From contig OY762943.1 in assembly GCA_963667145.1 (NCBI GenBank), positions 806,001-870,000 on the forward strand: a DNA stretch of 64,000 nucleotides. Reading direction: 5' to 3'. The notes beneath the pieces were generated by a model. It had not been told where the DNA came from. It saw nothing but the letters and a program-made list of their open reading frames with translations, and did no database searches. The DNA is from G963667145 sp963667145. GTDB lineage: Bacteria; Cloacimonadota; Cloacimonadia; G963667145. Shown piece by piece: positions 16,823 through 24,610 of this stretch; positions within the stretch are counted from its first letter, which is position 1; each line of letters begins with the position of its first letter. The translations under genes were made by a program, and so were the position numbers.

Positions 16823-17703
16823 AATTCGACACGCTCCCGCATTGCAGACAAATAATCCAAAACCTGAGTAAAGCCCTCGGTGATTTTGTCATTGATATTG
16901 TAAATCGGCAAGCCTTGAGAATAAACCTCAGCAACTTTTTTGTCCTGCGGAAATTTCGCTATTACCTCCACGGACTTGTCAGCGACGAATTTGTCCAACA
17001 GCTCGTCCTCTCCTGCGTATTTGTTGACGACCACAGCCACAGGTTTATCCAGACTACGCACCACATCTATCGTCAACGAAGCGTCATAAATCCCAAAAGG
17101 CGTCGGCTCCACGACCAACAAAATGCAATCGACACTGCCGAAAGTTTCCACTGTAGGACACGCAATCCCCGGTGGAGAATCGATAAGCGTCAGCCCATCT
17201 ACAAAGGGGTTTGCCTCCAAATAAGAATACGCCTCGGCAATCACCGGAACAGCTTGCTCCTGACCGACATCAAGCCGACCCTCGATGAACTCCAAGTTGC
17301 CTTTCCGCTGAAAACTGATTTTGCCAACCTGATAAGATTTCGGCTCAAGTGCAACTGTTGGGCACAACTCCCAACAAGCTCTGCAACTGTGACAAAGTTG
17401 CTCGAAAACCATCACCAGTGATTTCGTTTGAATAATGGAATTGAAGTTGCAAACTTGCTGACAATTCCCACAAAAAGTGCATTTAGCCTTGTCCCACGCA
17501 GGAACTGACCTTGTGACAATTTTTTCTTCCGAAATCGGCAACGATAGAAACAAGCCAGAATTGGGCTCTTCCACATCCAAATCCACCAAGCGAACTCGCA
17601 ACTTCTCGGCACACAGCAAGGCAAGGTTTACCGACAAAGTCGTCTTCCCTGTTCCACCTTTGCCACTGGCGATTGCCACTCGAAAATCTTTTCTCTTCTT
17701 CAT
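16819..17703 (-). CDS. MinD/ParA-type ATPase with inserted ferredoxin domain (partner)
   Basis: The 294-residue paralogue has Walker A ASGKGGTGKTTLSVNLALLC, ferredoxin motifs CTFCGNCQQVCNFNSI and CHSCRACWELCPTVAL, and the switch segment LIDSPPGIACPTVETFGSVD. Both Cys quartets are intact. The 4-bp overlap with the following ATPase gene and the 10-bp gap to mrp upstream indicate tight co-expression. The first residues (KKRKDFRVAIASGKGG) fit the family start. Function in metal-cluster handling is inferred from the ORP-type neighbourhood. Confidence 0.9.
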   Translation of the reverse strand: MKKRKDFRVAIASGKGGTGKTTLSVNLALLCAEKLRVRLVDLDVEEPNSGLFLSLPISEEKIVTRSVPAWDKAKCTFCGNCQQVCNFNSIIQTKSLVMVFEQLCHSCRACWELCPTVALEPKSYQVGKISFQRKGNLEFIEGRLDVGQEQAVPVIAEAYSYLEANPFVDGLTLIDSPPGIACPTVETFGSVDCILLVVEPTPFGIYDASLTIDVVRSLDKPVAVVVNKYAGEDELLDKFVADKSVEVIAKFPQDKKVAEVYSQGLPIYNINDKITEGFTQVLDYLSAMRERVEL

Positions 17704-17713
17704 ACAAATGGCT

Positions 17714-18514
17714 TTATTTGGTCTTTTTCTCTATAGCGTCCACAATGGAAATGAACGGCGAATCGTCAGCCAAGCCGATGTGTGGCGTGCCGTTGTCCGC
17801 TCCTATCATAATTTGCGGATTGAGAGGTATCTTCCCCAAAAAATCAAGATTGTACTTTTTGGCGGTTGCTTCTCCACCACCACTGCTAAAAATGTCCGTC
17901 GCTTTGCCACAATGAGGACACGCAAATCCACTCATATTCTCTATAATTCCCAGGACTTTCATATTCAGAAGTCCTGCAAAACCAATTGATTTACGCGTAT
18001 CGGCGAGAGCAACTTCCTGAGGAGTGGTCACTATCACACAGCCGTCGCTATCTGGCATAGTTTGAGCGATGGTCAATGGCTCGTCGCCTGTTCCCGGAGG
18101 CAAATCGACCATGAGATAGTCCAACTGACCCCACTTTATGTCGGCAAGCAACTGGCGGATAACACCAATTTTCGCAGGTCCACGCCAAATCGCAGGGTCG
18201 TTCACATTGGATGAGTAGAAGCTGAGGGACACGATGCACAAATTCTCGTCCACCTGATAAGGCTTGTTCGCTTCGGCAGGATACTTGCCATAACTACCGA
18301 ACATCACAGGAATATTCGGTCCGTGCAAATCGGCATCCAAAATACCAACTTTGTAGCCCTTACGCGAGAGTCCATAAGCTATATTGCTAGTGACTGTGGA
18401 CTTACCAACTCCACCTTTGCCACTCATCACGATTATCTTGTGCTTAATCCCCGACAAAGTTTGAGCAATTTTCGCGTCTTGCTCTACCATTTGTGCCGCT
18501 CTATCTTGTTCCAT
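17714..18514 (-). CDS. mrp: Mrp/NBP35-type iron-sulfur cluster carrier ATPase
   Basis: The 266-residue protein has the Mrp/ApbC signature: Walker A MSGKGGVGKSTVTSNIAYGL, the family segment GILDADLHGPNIPVMFG, LVDLPPGTGDEPLTIAQ, and the C-terminal CxxC that binds a bridging cluster (GFACPHCGKATDIF). Mrp proteins carry [4Fe-4S] clusters to apoproteins. The N-terminal MIP18-like domain of proteobacterial Mrp is absent, as usual for the short form. It abuts the DUF134 regulator gene (1-base shared boundary) and precedes the two MinD-ferredoxin ATPases. Confidence 0.92.
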   Translation of the reverse strand: MEQDRAAQMVEQDAKIAQTLSGIKHKIIVMSGKGGVGKSTVTSNIAYGLSRKGYKVGILDADLHGPNIPVMFGSYGKYPAEANKPYQVDENLCIVSLSFYSSNVNDPAIWRGPAKIGVIRQLLADIKWGQLDYLMVDLPPGTGDEPLTIAQTMPDSDGCVIVTTPQEVALADTRKSIGFAGLLNMKVLGIIENMSGFACPHCGKATDIFSSGGGEATAKKYNLDFLGKIPLNPQIMIGADNGTPHIGLADDSPFISIVDAIEKKTK

Positions 18515-18798
18515 TATTCCTCATCTCCCTTAATTATCAATAGGTTATTGTCTAGAATTGCTTCCAAAATCTTCTTAGAGCCAGATGCCAAATCTCGCTG
18601 TAAAGTCCCTCTGGAAATGTGCATTTTCTCAGCAGCTTCTATCTGATTGCAGCCTTCGTAATTGCAAAGTCTGAGTGCCTCGAACTCCTCAGAACTAATC
18701 ACAACTTCTCCCAACTCACATCCAGGGAAACCCAACGGCTTGAAAACCCTGTCTCTTCCTAAATATCTGCATTTTCTCATTTTACGATTTCTTGGCAT
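18514..18798 (-). CDS. DUF134 family HTH regulator
   Basis: I choose the start at 18798 (GGAGAAG seven bases upstream), giving MPRNRKMRKCRYLG, the typical N-terminus; a longer reading from 18831 would run into the palindromic site. The 94-residue protein carries the DUF134 signature (FKPLGFPGCEL, VVISSEEFEALRLCNYEGCN) and a sigma-70-region-4-like helix-turn-helix (NQIEAAEKMHISRGTLQRDL). DUF134 proteins commonly head NifX/MinD/Mrp clusters in anaerobes, so this is the probable regulator of the downstream genes. The ligand is unknown; the conserved cysteines suggest metal or redox sensing. Confidence 0.87.
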   Translation of the reverse strand: MPRNRKMRKCRYLGRDRVFKPLGFPGCELGEVVISSEEFEALRLCNYEGCNQIEAAEKMHISRGTLQRDLASGSKKILEAILDNNLLIIKGDEE

Positions 18799-18818
18799 TG
18801 CTCTTCTCCATTTTGTAG

Positions 18819-18832
18819 TGTGCATATGCACA
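18819..18832. promoter_or_regulatory. 14-bp perfect palindrome, candidate operator of the DUF134 cluster
   Basis: TGTGCATATGCACA is perfectly self-complementary and lies 21 bp upstream of the DUF134 start codon, inside the presumed promoter or leader. Its symmetry fits a dimeric regulator, possibly DUF134 itself. No flanking promoter elements could be assigned with confidence. Confidence 0.45.
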
Positions 18833-19013
18833 AAATAGTTTTAGTAATTACTGTCAAACTAAATTGTAGTTTTTAAAAATTTATTTGCTTGACGAATAAA
18901 TTAAAAACTTGCTCATAAGTTCAGCGTAGATACTAGAAATTGGGTATGTTTTTATCTGTAAAATAGAGACAGCAAACAAATTACTCTTAAAGAAGAAATA
19001 GGAGGATTAAATT

Positions 19014-19255
19014 ATGATGAAACTATTTTTAACATCTTCATTTGCAGATGTTTCAAAACATTTCCCAGATTTTGTAGATGAAGATTTCAGAGGGAAGTCC
19101 GTAACTTTTATCCTCTTCCTCATCATACTAACTTTCCATTTAAGAAAGCTGTTGAGAAAATCTTGGCAAAATATGAAGGGGAATTAGATTTACGACCAAT
19201 GAGCAATAAGCAAGTCATAACAGTTTGTGGCGAAAAAGTAGATTGCCTTGGTTGA
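19014..19255 (+). pseudogene. Peptidase E (S51) remnant with internal deletion
   Basis: A good ribosome-binding site (AGGAGG) and start lead into MKLFLTSSFADVSKHFPDF and then DEDFRGKSVTF, the typical N-terminus of peptidase E-like (S51) proteins. Around 19105-19111 the reading frame shifts straight into YPLPHHTNFPFKKAVEKIL, and LRPMSNKQVITVCGEK follows. This resembles the C-terminal end of the same family. The catalytic middle (well over 100 residues) is missing. This is a clear deletion relic with preserved translation signals, so decay is probably recent. The surrounding 18833-19013 and 19256-19336 hold nothing else I can support. Confidence 0.75.
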
Positions 19256-19336
19256 TATTATAACTGTTTTATTGCAAACAAAATTTCACAATGGACAATG
19301 AAAAAAAAATGAAACTAATCAAATTGGAGAAGATTT

Positions 19337-19738
19337 ATGAAATTCAGTAACGTAAGATTGTTAGTCAAAGACTACAAAAAATGTTTCAAATTTTATACAG
19401 AACAATTAGGATTAGAACCTCTTTGGGGAGATGAAAACGGATGCTATGCAGCATTTAAAGTTGCAGAAGGTATTGAAGGGTTTTCCATTTTTAGTTCTGA
19501 CATGATGGCTTCGGCTGTTAGGGATGAGGGAAAAACTCAACCTATTGGTTACAGAGAAAAATCTTTGGTTGTTTTTGAAGTAGATAATGTAGATGAAACC
19601 TATCAAGCATTTTTAGAAAAAGGCATTTGCTTTATTAATAAACCGACTGATATGCCAGATTGGGGAATGAGAGTTGTTCACTTGAGAGACCCAGAAGATA
19701 ATCTAATAGAGCTTTTTACACCCTTGACTGCACAGTAA
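19337..19738 (+). CDS. VOC (glyoxalase/bleomycin-resistance) superfamily protein
   Basis: The 133-residue protein has the paired beta-alpha-beta-beta-beta units of the VOC fold: FSNVRLLVKDYKKCFKFYTE with GLEPLWGDENGCYAAFKV, then KSLVVFEVDNVDETYQAFLE with MRVVHLRDPEDNLIELF. The final Glu of LIELF is the usual metal ligand. A GGAG site precedes the ATG. Substrate is unknown; such small single-domain members are often detoxification or antibiotic-binding proteins. It opens the run of accessory plus-strand genes and ends 2 bp before the next. Confidence 0.85.
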   Translation: MKFSNVRLLVKDYKKCFKFYTEQLGLEPLWGDENGCYAAFKVAEGIEGFSIFSSDMMASAVRDEGKTQPIGYREKSLVVFEVDNVDETYQAFLEKGICFINKPTDMPDWGMRVVHLRDPEDNLIELFTPLTAQ

Positions 19739-19739
19739 T

Positions 19740-20459
19740 ATGAATTGGGAGCCATGGACAGGTTGTTATAAAATAAGTGATGGTTGCACTTACTGCTATT
19801 TCTATGGCTCATACTCAAAACGTTACGGACAAAATGATATACATAAAACGCATGAATTCGATAAACCTATAGCTAAATCGACTAAAGGCACATATAAAAT
19901 TCAAAGCGGAAAGATTGTGGCAACTTGTTTCGCAAGCGATTTTTTCATTGCCGAGGCTGATGAGTGGCGTGCAGAAGCTTGGGCAATGATGAAGAAACGA
20001 CCAGATCTTGACTTTTTGATTTTAACTAAACGCATTGACCGCTTTAACATTTCTCTACCAAGCGATTGGGGTGATGGATACGACAATGTGAATATAGGAT
20101 GCACAATTGAAAATCAGGAAACAGCTGATTATCGATTGCCTTTGTTTTTGTCCTACCCCATTAAAAGAAGATTTATAGCCACCGCACCACTTTTAGACGC
20201 TATTGATATCTCGGCTTATCTTGACGGAATTGAGCATGTTACCGTAGGTGGTGAAACAGGACGAGAAGCTCGTGTATGCAACTACGATTGGGTTTTAGAT
20301 ATTCGCGAGCAATGCGTTAAAGCAGGAACAACCTTTTGGTTTAAAAACACAGGTTCGCTTTTTAGGCATGAGGGTATAGTAAAAAGAATAAATCCATTCA
20401 AGCAGAGTGGTGTAGCAAAAGAGTTTGGGATTAATATTTTGAAAGGCAAAAAACTATAA
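19740..20459 (+). CDS. DUF5131 (phage Gp37/Gp68-like) radical-SAM-like protein
   Basis: The 239-residue protein begins MNWEPWTGCYKISDGCTYCY, the family hallmark in which cysteines CxxxxxxCxxC could bind an iron-sulfur cluster. It continues with GKIVATCFASDFF, PDLDFLILTKRIDRF, NVNIGCTIENQETADYR and VTVGGETGREARVCNYDW, all typical of DUF5131. These proteins are widespread in phages and accessory regions. A radical SAM-like barrel is predicted but no reaction is established. The gene follows the VOC gene with a 1-bp gap. Confidence 0.85.
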   Translation: MNWEPWTGCYKISDGCTYCYFYGSYSKRYGQNDIHKTHEFDKPIAKSTKGTYKIQSGKIVATCFASDFFIAEADEWRAEAWAMMKKRPDLDFLILTKRIDRFNISLPSDWGDGYDNVNIGCTIENQETADYRLPLFLSYPIKRRFIATAPLLDAIDISAYLDGIEHVTVGGETGREARVCNYDWVLDIREQCVKAGTTFWFKNTGSLFRHEGIVKRINPFKQSGVAKEFGINILKGKKL

Positions 20460-20469
20460 GGAAAACAAA

Positions 20470-21561
20470 ATGATGAATTCTTTATTTGAAAAAACTAATA
20501 TTAACACGAGCAGGCAAATTGAGCTTGATATAGCAAGAGGTTTGGCTGTCCTTTTTATGATTACGGTTCATGTGTTGGGAGAATTTTCTAACGAACAGGT
20601 AACCTCATCGCTATTTGGAGCAATTGTTGAGTTTCTCGGAAGCCCTCCTGCTGCACCTGTGTTTATGTTCTTGCTTGGAGCAGGCATTGTGTATTCAAAG
20701 AAATCCACACCAGCTCTTTTGTTCAAAAGAGGAATTATTATTTTGCTTGGTGGATATATCTTAAATTTTCTGCGTGGAACATTGCCAAGTTTGATTGCAT
20801 ATGCATTAGAAGGCAATAACGAATTTCTTATCCAATCTGTTATGGAGCTTATCTCTGTTGATATTTTGCAGTTTGCCGGACTATCCTTGATTTACTTTGC
20901 AATAGTCCAAAAATTGAAATTGAATTTAAAAGGAATATTGATAACAGGCTTCGTCTTTTGCTTCATCAATCTTTTTGCAACGATGAAAATCGACAATCTC
21001 TTCTTGGCATCATTTTGCTCACTTTTTTGGGGAGCGAACGAATTGTCATACTTCCCTTTCTTAACTTGGATAGCATACCCCATTTTCGGTTATTGCTTTG
21101 GAACTTTTTTAATCAGATGTAAAGACAAATCAAAATTCTACTCAATTTTGTTAGCTGTCGGTTTACTTTCTATTGTTGGTTTTGGCTTTATATTTACTGA
21201 ATTTTTTGGTTTTGATTTGGGCATGGAAGATGAATACGCATATTATCATCACAACATTTTCGGGAACATTGTTTTATTGAGTTTCGTCATAATATGGATT
21301 AGCTTTTTGTTCTTTGCTTCCAAGGGATTTGTCGGTATTTTAAAATCAACTGTTCAAAGATGGAGCAAAAATGTAACAAAAATTTATTTCATTCATTGGA
21401 TATTGATTGGCTTCCTATACTTTTTAATAGGTTCTGAAAGTTGCGGACTTGTTGCTACAATCGTACTCACCATTATTCTTGCCGTGGTTAGTGATGTGCT
21501 GGCAGAAGTCGTCCGAAAGAAATTGGAAAGCAAAGCAAGTAAAAAAGTAGTTCAAAAATAA
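20470..21561 (+). CDS. DUF1624-type membrane acyltransferase (HGSNAT-like)
   Basis: The 363-residue integral membrane protein (about ten hydrophobic segments) begins with RQIELDIARGLAVLFMITVH, the signature of the DUF1624/heparan-alpha-glucosaminide acetyltransferase group, in which the His following the first helix is the acyl carrier. PVFMFLLGAGIVYSKK completes the motif. Such proteins move acyl groups across the membrane. The acceptor is unknown. It sits 10 bp after the DUF5131 gene. The start could be either of two consecutive ATGs (20470 or 20473). Confidence 0.75.
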   Translation: MMNSLFEKTNINTSRQIELDIARGLAVLFMITVHVLGEFSNEQVTSSLFGAIVEFLGSPPAAPVFMFLLGAGIVYSKKSTPALLFKRGIIILLGGYILNFLRGTLPSLIAYALEGNNEFLIQSVMELISVDILQFAGLSLIYFAIVQKLKLNLKGILITGFVFCFINLFATMKIDNLFLASFCSLFWGANELSYFPFLTWIAYPIFGYCFGTFLIRCKDKSKFYSILLAVGLLSIVGFGFIFTEFFGFDLGMEDEYAYYHHNIFGNIVLLSFVIIWISFLFFASKGFVGILKSTVQRWSKNVTKIYFIHWILIGFLYFLIGSESCGLVATIVLTIILAVVSDVLAEVVRKKLESKASKKVVQK

Positions 21562-21592
21562 AGGCAAAATCTTTACTGGAATTGGGAAATAA

Positions 21593-21883
21593 ATGAAAAT
21601 GCAACTCAACAAAACTGAAATTCTACAATATATTTGTTACACGGAACTAGTCTATCAACGAATAAACAAAAAGTTAAAACTCTCTTTATCGAAAAATGAA
21701 ATCGAAAAGTTGCTTTACGATTCTATTCATGAAACTCCATTAAAAAATTTTCAGAAAATTGGGAAAAATATTTATGTTTCAAATAATAAAAACAAAATAC
21801 GAATCACTATCAATTCAAACACTTACCGAATAATTACTGTGGACAAAATCACGAACACACTTGCAAATAAGGAGTTAGATTAA
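21593..21883 (+). CDS. DUF3781 family protein
   Basis: The 96-residue protein contains ILQYICYTELVYQRINKKL, then LSKNEIEKLLYDSIHETPLK and NIYVSNNKNKIRITINSNTY, matching my recollection of DUF3781, a small cytosolic family found mainly in Firmicutes accessory regions. No function is known. It is unusually AT-rich even for this window and ends one codon before the esterase gene, so the two are co-transcribed. Confidence 0.65.
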   Translation: MKMQLNKTEILQYICYTELVYQRINKKLKLSLSKNEIEKLLYDSIHETPLKNFQKIGKNIYVSNNKNKIRITINSNTYRIITVDKITNTLANKELD

Positions 21884-22672
21884 ATGATACTAAGAGGAAA
21901 TTTATTTTCTGAAAAATTAGAAATGGAAACTGGAATTTCCATTCTCTGCAATGGAAACCACGGAAATGAACCTTACAAAATTGTTTATCTGTTACACGGC
22001 TTGTGTGGGCGAAGTGGAGATTGGCTCGATTACACAATGTTGCCAACCTATGCACTGAACTACAACGCAATTTTCGTGATGCCAAATGTCGCCAGAAGTT
22101 TTTATTCCAATATGAAATTTGGTTCAAACTATTTTTCCTATGTAACTGAAGAACTTCCTCAAATTTGCCAAAAAACTTTTAATATTTCCGCCAAAAAAGA
22201 AAACACTTACATAATTGGTGCATCTATGGGTGGTTACGGTGCCTTGAAATGTGCTCTGACCAAACCTAAAAACTACAGAGTTTGCTGTGCATTTTCTTCT
22301 CCATGTTTATTTATGAAAGAAGATTTGGAACGCTCTAATGGTGCTAAAAATTTCAAGGAAATGTATGGAGAAACTCTCTTCAAAGATTTTCAAGCAATTT
22401 TCGGTGAAGATATTTCGTATAATAAAAAAGAAGATGTTTTGGAACTTGCACACAATTCAGCTAAATTGCACGAAAGACCAAAATTTTATCTCTCATGTGG
22501 GAAAGACGATTTTTTCTACAAAGACAATTATCGCTACTACGAAATCCTGAAAAATCTAAATTATGACGCTACTTTTGAAGAAGCTGAAGGCAATCACAAT
22601 TGGGAATTTTTCGATAGAACTCTGAAAAAATCTCTGGAATTTTGCTTCCAAAAAAATAAATCTATTGAATGA
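21884..22672 (+). CDS. EstA/esterase D-like alpha/beta hydrolase
   Basis: The 262-residue serine hydrolase has the esterase D (putative tributyrin esterase) layout: VYLLHGLCGRSGDWLDYT (oxyanion region), nucleophile elbow IIGASMGGYGALKCAL, acid residue in FYLSCGKDDFFYKDN, and histidine in EGNHNWEFFDRTLKK. The catalytic triad therefore looks intact. No signal peptide is seen, so it is cytoplasmic. Likely substrates are short-chain acyl esters or S-formyl/acyl thiol conjugates. It overlaps the CDF transporter gene by 8 bp. Confidence 0.88.
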   Translation: MILRGNLFSEKLEMETGISILCNGNHGNEPYKIVYLLHGLCGRSGDWLDYTMLPTYALNYNAIFVMPNVARSFYSNMKFGSNYFSYVTEELPQICQKTFNISAKKENTYIIGASMGGYGALKCALTKPKNYRVCCAFSSPCLFMKEDLERSNGAKNFKEMYGETLFKDFQAIFGEDISYNKKEDVLELAHNSAKLHERPKFYLSCGKDDFFYKDNYRYYEILKNLNYDATFEEAEGNHNWEFFDRTLKKSLEFCFQKNKSIE

Positions 22673-23549
22673 AATGACCTCTAAAAACGCTGGATATTGG
22701 GAAGGTATTGTTTCCGTAATCGTCAACTGCCTTCTGTTCGCTCTCAAATTTTGGGCTGGAATTGTCACTGGCTCCATCGCCCTGACTGCTGATGCGTGGC
22801 ACACTTTGTCCGACTCGCTGAGTTCCATCATTGTGGTCATCGCCACCAAACTTTCCGCCAAAAAGCCAGACAGCAAGCACCCCTTTGGCTATGGAAGATT
22901 TGAATTGATAGCCGCTTTATTTATCGCTTTTTTACTCGGATTTATAGCTTTCGGCTTCATCTGTGACGCCATCGCTCGCTTCCAAATTCACCAAGCTACC
23001 AAATTCGGCACTCTCGCCATTGTGGTCACTGCTGTGTCCATCATCACCAAAGAACTTCTGGCACAATACGCCTTTTATTTGGCTCGTAAAACCGAAAATG
23101 TGAGCGTCAAAGCTGACGGATGGCATCATCGCTCGGACGCTTTATCCTCGATAATCGTTTTGATTGGCATCCTCTTTGCCCACGAATTTTGGTGGATTGA
23201 CAGTGTTTTGGGAATCGTCATTTCGCTTATGCTTTTCTACGCTACACTAAAAATAGCTCACGAAGCCATTCGCAAACTTCTGGGAGAAGAACCTTCACCC
23301 GAGCTAATCGCGGAAATAGAAAAATCTGTTTCTGGGAAATTCGGCACAAATCTGCAACTGCATCATTTCCACATCCACAACTATGTGAGCCACCGCGAAA
23401 TCACTTTTCACATCAAACTGGACAAAAATCTGAGCATTGCGGAAGGTCATCATATCGCCACAGACATCGAAGAAATCGTCTATAAGCAATTCAACATAAT
23501 CTCCACTGTGCACATCGAACCGCACGACTTTGAGCATGAAGCAGATTGA
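22665..23549 (+). CDS. Cation diffusion facilitator (CDF) metal transporter
   Basis: The 294-residue protein has six hydrophobic segments and the paired CDF metal-site motifs: LTADAWHTLSDSLSS (helix 2, His and Asp ligands) and VKADGWHHRSDALSS (helix 5). A cytoplasmic dimerisation domain (about 205-294) ends with LHHFHIHNYVSHREITFHI and VHIEPHD, a His-rich regulatory site. CDFs export Zn, Fe, Mn or Co using the ion gradient. The HD-HD site favours zinc or a related divalent metal. It overlaps the esterase gene by 8 bp and the longer reading of the cupin gene slightly. Confidence 0.93.
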   Translation: MNEMTSKNAGYWEGIVSVIVNCLLFALKFWAGIVTGSIALTADAWHTLSDSLSSIIVVIATKLSAKKPDSKHPFGYGRFELIAALFIAFLLGFIAFGFICDAIARFQIHQATKFGTLAIVVTAVSIITKELLAQYAFYLARKTENVSVKADGWHHRSDALSSIIVLIGILFAHEFWWIDSVLGIVISLMLFYATLKIAHEAIRKLLGEEPSPELIAEIEKSVSGKFGTNLQLHHFHIHNYVSHREITFHIKLDKNLSIAEGHHIATDIEEIVYKQFNIISTVHIEPHDFEHEAD

Positions 23550-23569
23550 AAAAAATAAAGGGGCAATCT

Positions 23570-23902
23570 ATGCAAAACTACCAAGTAAAAAAATCTTCTG
23601 AGGACGGCTATATCAAGGCAATCGAAGGAATTGAGCGGAAAACCTTGGCTTACGGCGACAACACTTTGATGGTTAAATTCAAATTGACAAAAGGGTGCAC
23701 AATGCCAAGCCACAAGCATCCTCAAGAGCAAACGGGGTATTTGATTTCGGGGCATATTGTTCTGACTATCGCCGGAGAAAGACACGAAATGCACGCAGGC
23801 GACAGCTGGTGCATCAAAGGGAATGTTGAACACTATGCGGAGAGCGTGGAAGATTCAATAGTTTTGGATATTTTTTCGCCCGTGAGAGAGGATTATAAAT
23901 AG
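23570..23902 (+). CDS. Small cupin-domain protein
   Basis: I start it at 23570 (AAAGGGG site) rather than at 23546. The 110-residue single cupin shows KLTKGCTMPSHKHPQEQTGY (His-x-His...Glu metal site) and HAGDSWCIKGNVEHYAESVE (the second-motif His). The sequence is typical of small stand-alone cupins of unknown substrate, often linked to sugar or small-molecule metabolism. It follows the CDF gene and probably shares its transcript. Confidence 0.85.
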   Translation: MQNYQVKKSSEDGYIKAIEGIERKTLAYGDNTLMVKFKLTKGCTMPSHKHPQEQTGYLISGHIVLTIAGERHEMHAGDSWCIKGNVEHYAESVEDSIVLDIFSPVREDYK

Positions 23903-23983
23903 CATTTCAAAATTTACATCCGTGTCTATACAAAACAAATTTTCAAAAAATACTATAGCAATAAACATAAGACAAGGAGAAAA

Positions 23984-24553
23984 ATGAAAATATTGGTTCT
24001 AAACGGAAGTCCCAGAAAAAATGGCATTGTTGCCACAATTGTAAAAACCATAATCAACCCCCTATCCGATAAACATACAATAGACTGGATTGATGCTTGC
24101 GATTTAAAGATAAAATACTGCACAGCCTGCATGTCCTGTAGAAAAAATGACATCTGCGTTTTGCCGAAGGACGATGCTCATTATGTCGGACAAAAAATAA
24201 AAAATGCGGATTTGCTAATTGTTGGTACGCCAACACACTGGGGAAACATGAGTGCTCCTCTGAAAGTACTTTTTGACAGACTTGTTCCTCTTTTTATGGG
24301 AGAAAGCCCCAAAGGAATTCCTATTCCCAAACTTAAAGGGAAAAAAGCAATTATCGTAACCGCTTGTACTACTCCTTGGCCTTTCAACTTTATTTTGCCT
24401 GAAAGTAGAGGAGCAATTCATTCCGTAAAAGAAGTTTTGAAAAACGGTGGCTACAAAATAGTAAAAGCTATTTCCCAAGCAGGAAGCAAAAACTTGAAAA
24501 AAGTTCCTAAGAAAACCTTGAGAAAGGCAACTAAACTCAGCAACTATTTTTAG
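23984..24553 (+). CDS. Flavodoxin-fold NAD(P)H-dependent FMN reductase / iron-sulfur flavoprotein-like
   Basis: The 189-residue protein begins MKILVLNGSPRKNGIVATIV, the FMN-phosphate loop of the NADPH-dependent FMN reductase family. CTACMSCRKNDICVL at about 46-60 resembles the Cys motif that binds a [4Fe-4S] cluster in Isf-type flavoproteins. NADLLIVGTPTHWGNMSAPL is the second flavin-binding segment. It is preceded by AAGGAG and an AT-rich gap of 81 bp, so it may have its own promoter. Substrate is unknown. The tail (KKTLRKATKLSNYF) is unusually basic. Confidence 0.83.
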   Translation: MKILVLNGSPRKNGIVATIVKTIINPLSDKHTIDWIDACDLKIKYCTACMSCRKNDICVLPKDDAHYVGQKIKNADLLIVGTPTHWGNMSAPLKVLFDRLVPLFMGESPKGIPIPKLKGKKAIIVTACTTPWPFNFILPESRGAIHSVKEVLKNGGYKIVKAISQAGSKNLKKVPKKTLRKATKLSNYF

Positions 24554-24563
24554 AAGATGAAAA

Positions 24564-24590
24564 TCGGATAAAGCAAGTTACTTCATCCGA
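24564..24590. terminator. Putative bidirectional terminator between convergent genes
   Basis: TCGGAT and ATCCGA pair across a loop that can extend the stem with AAG/CTT. It lies in the 57-bp gap between the convergent flavodoxin and hydrolase genes. There is no strong T run, so termination is plausible but unproven. Confidence 0.35.
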
Positions 24591-24610
24591 CCTTCTTTAA
24601 ATACAAGCAA

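Noticed and set aside
15234..18798. Nitrogen fixation cluster
   Set aside because: NifX-type domains are present but no nifH, D, K, E, N or B structural gene is seen; the ORP-type set explains them better.
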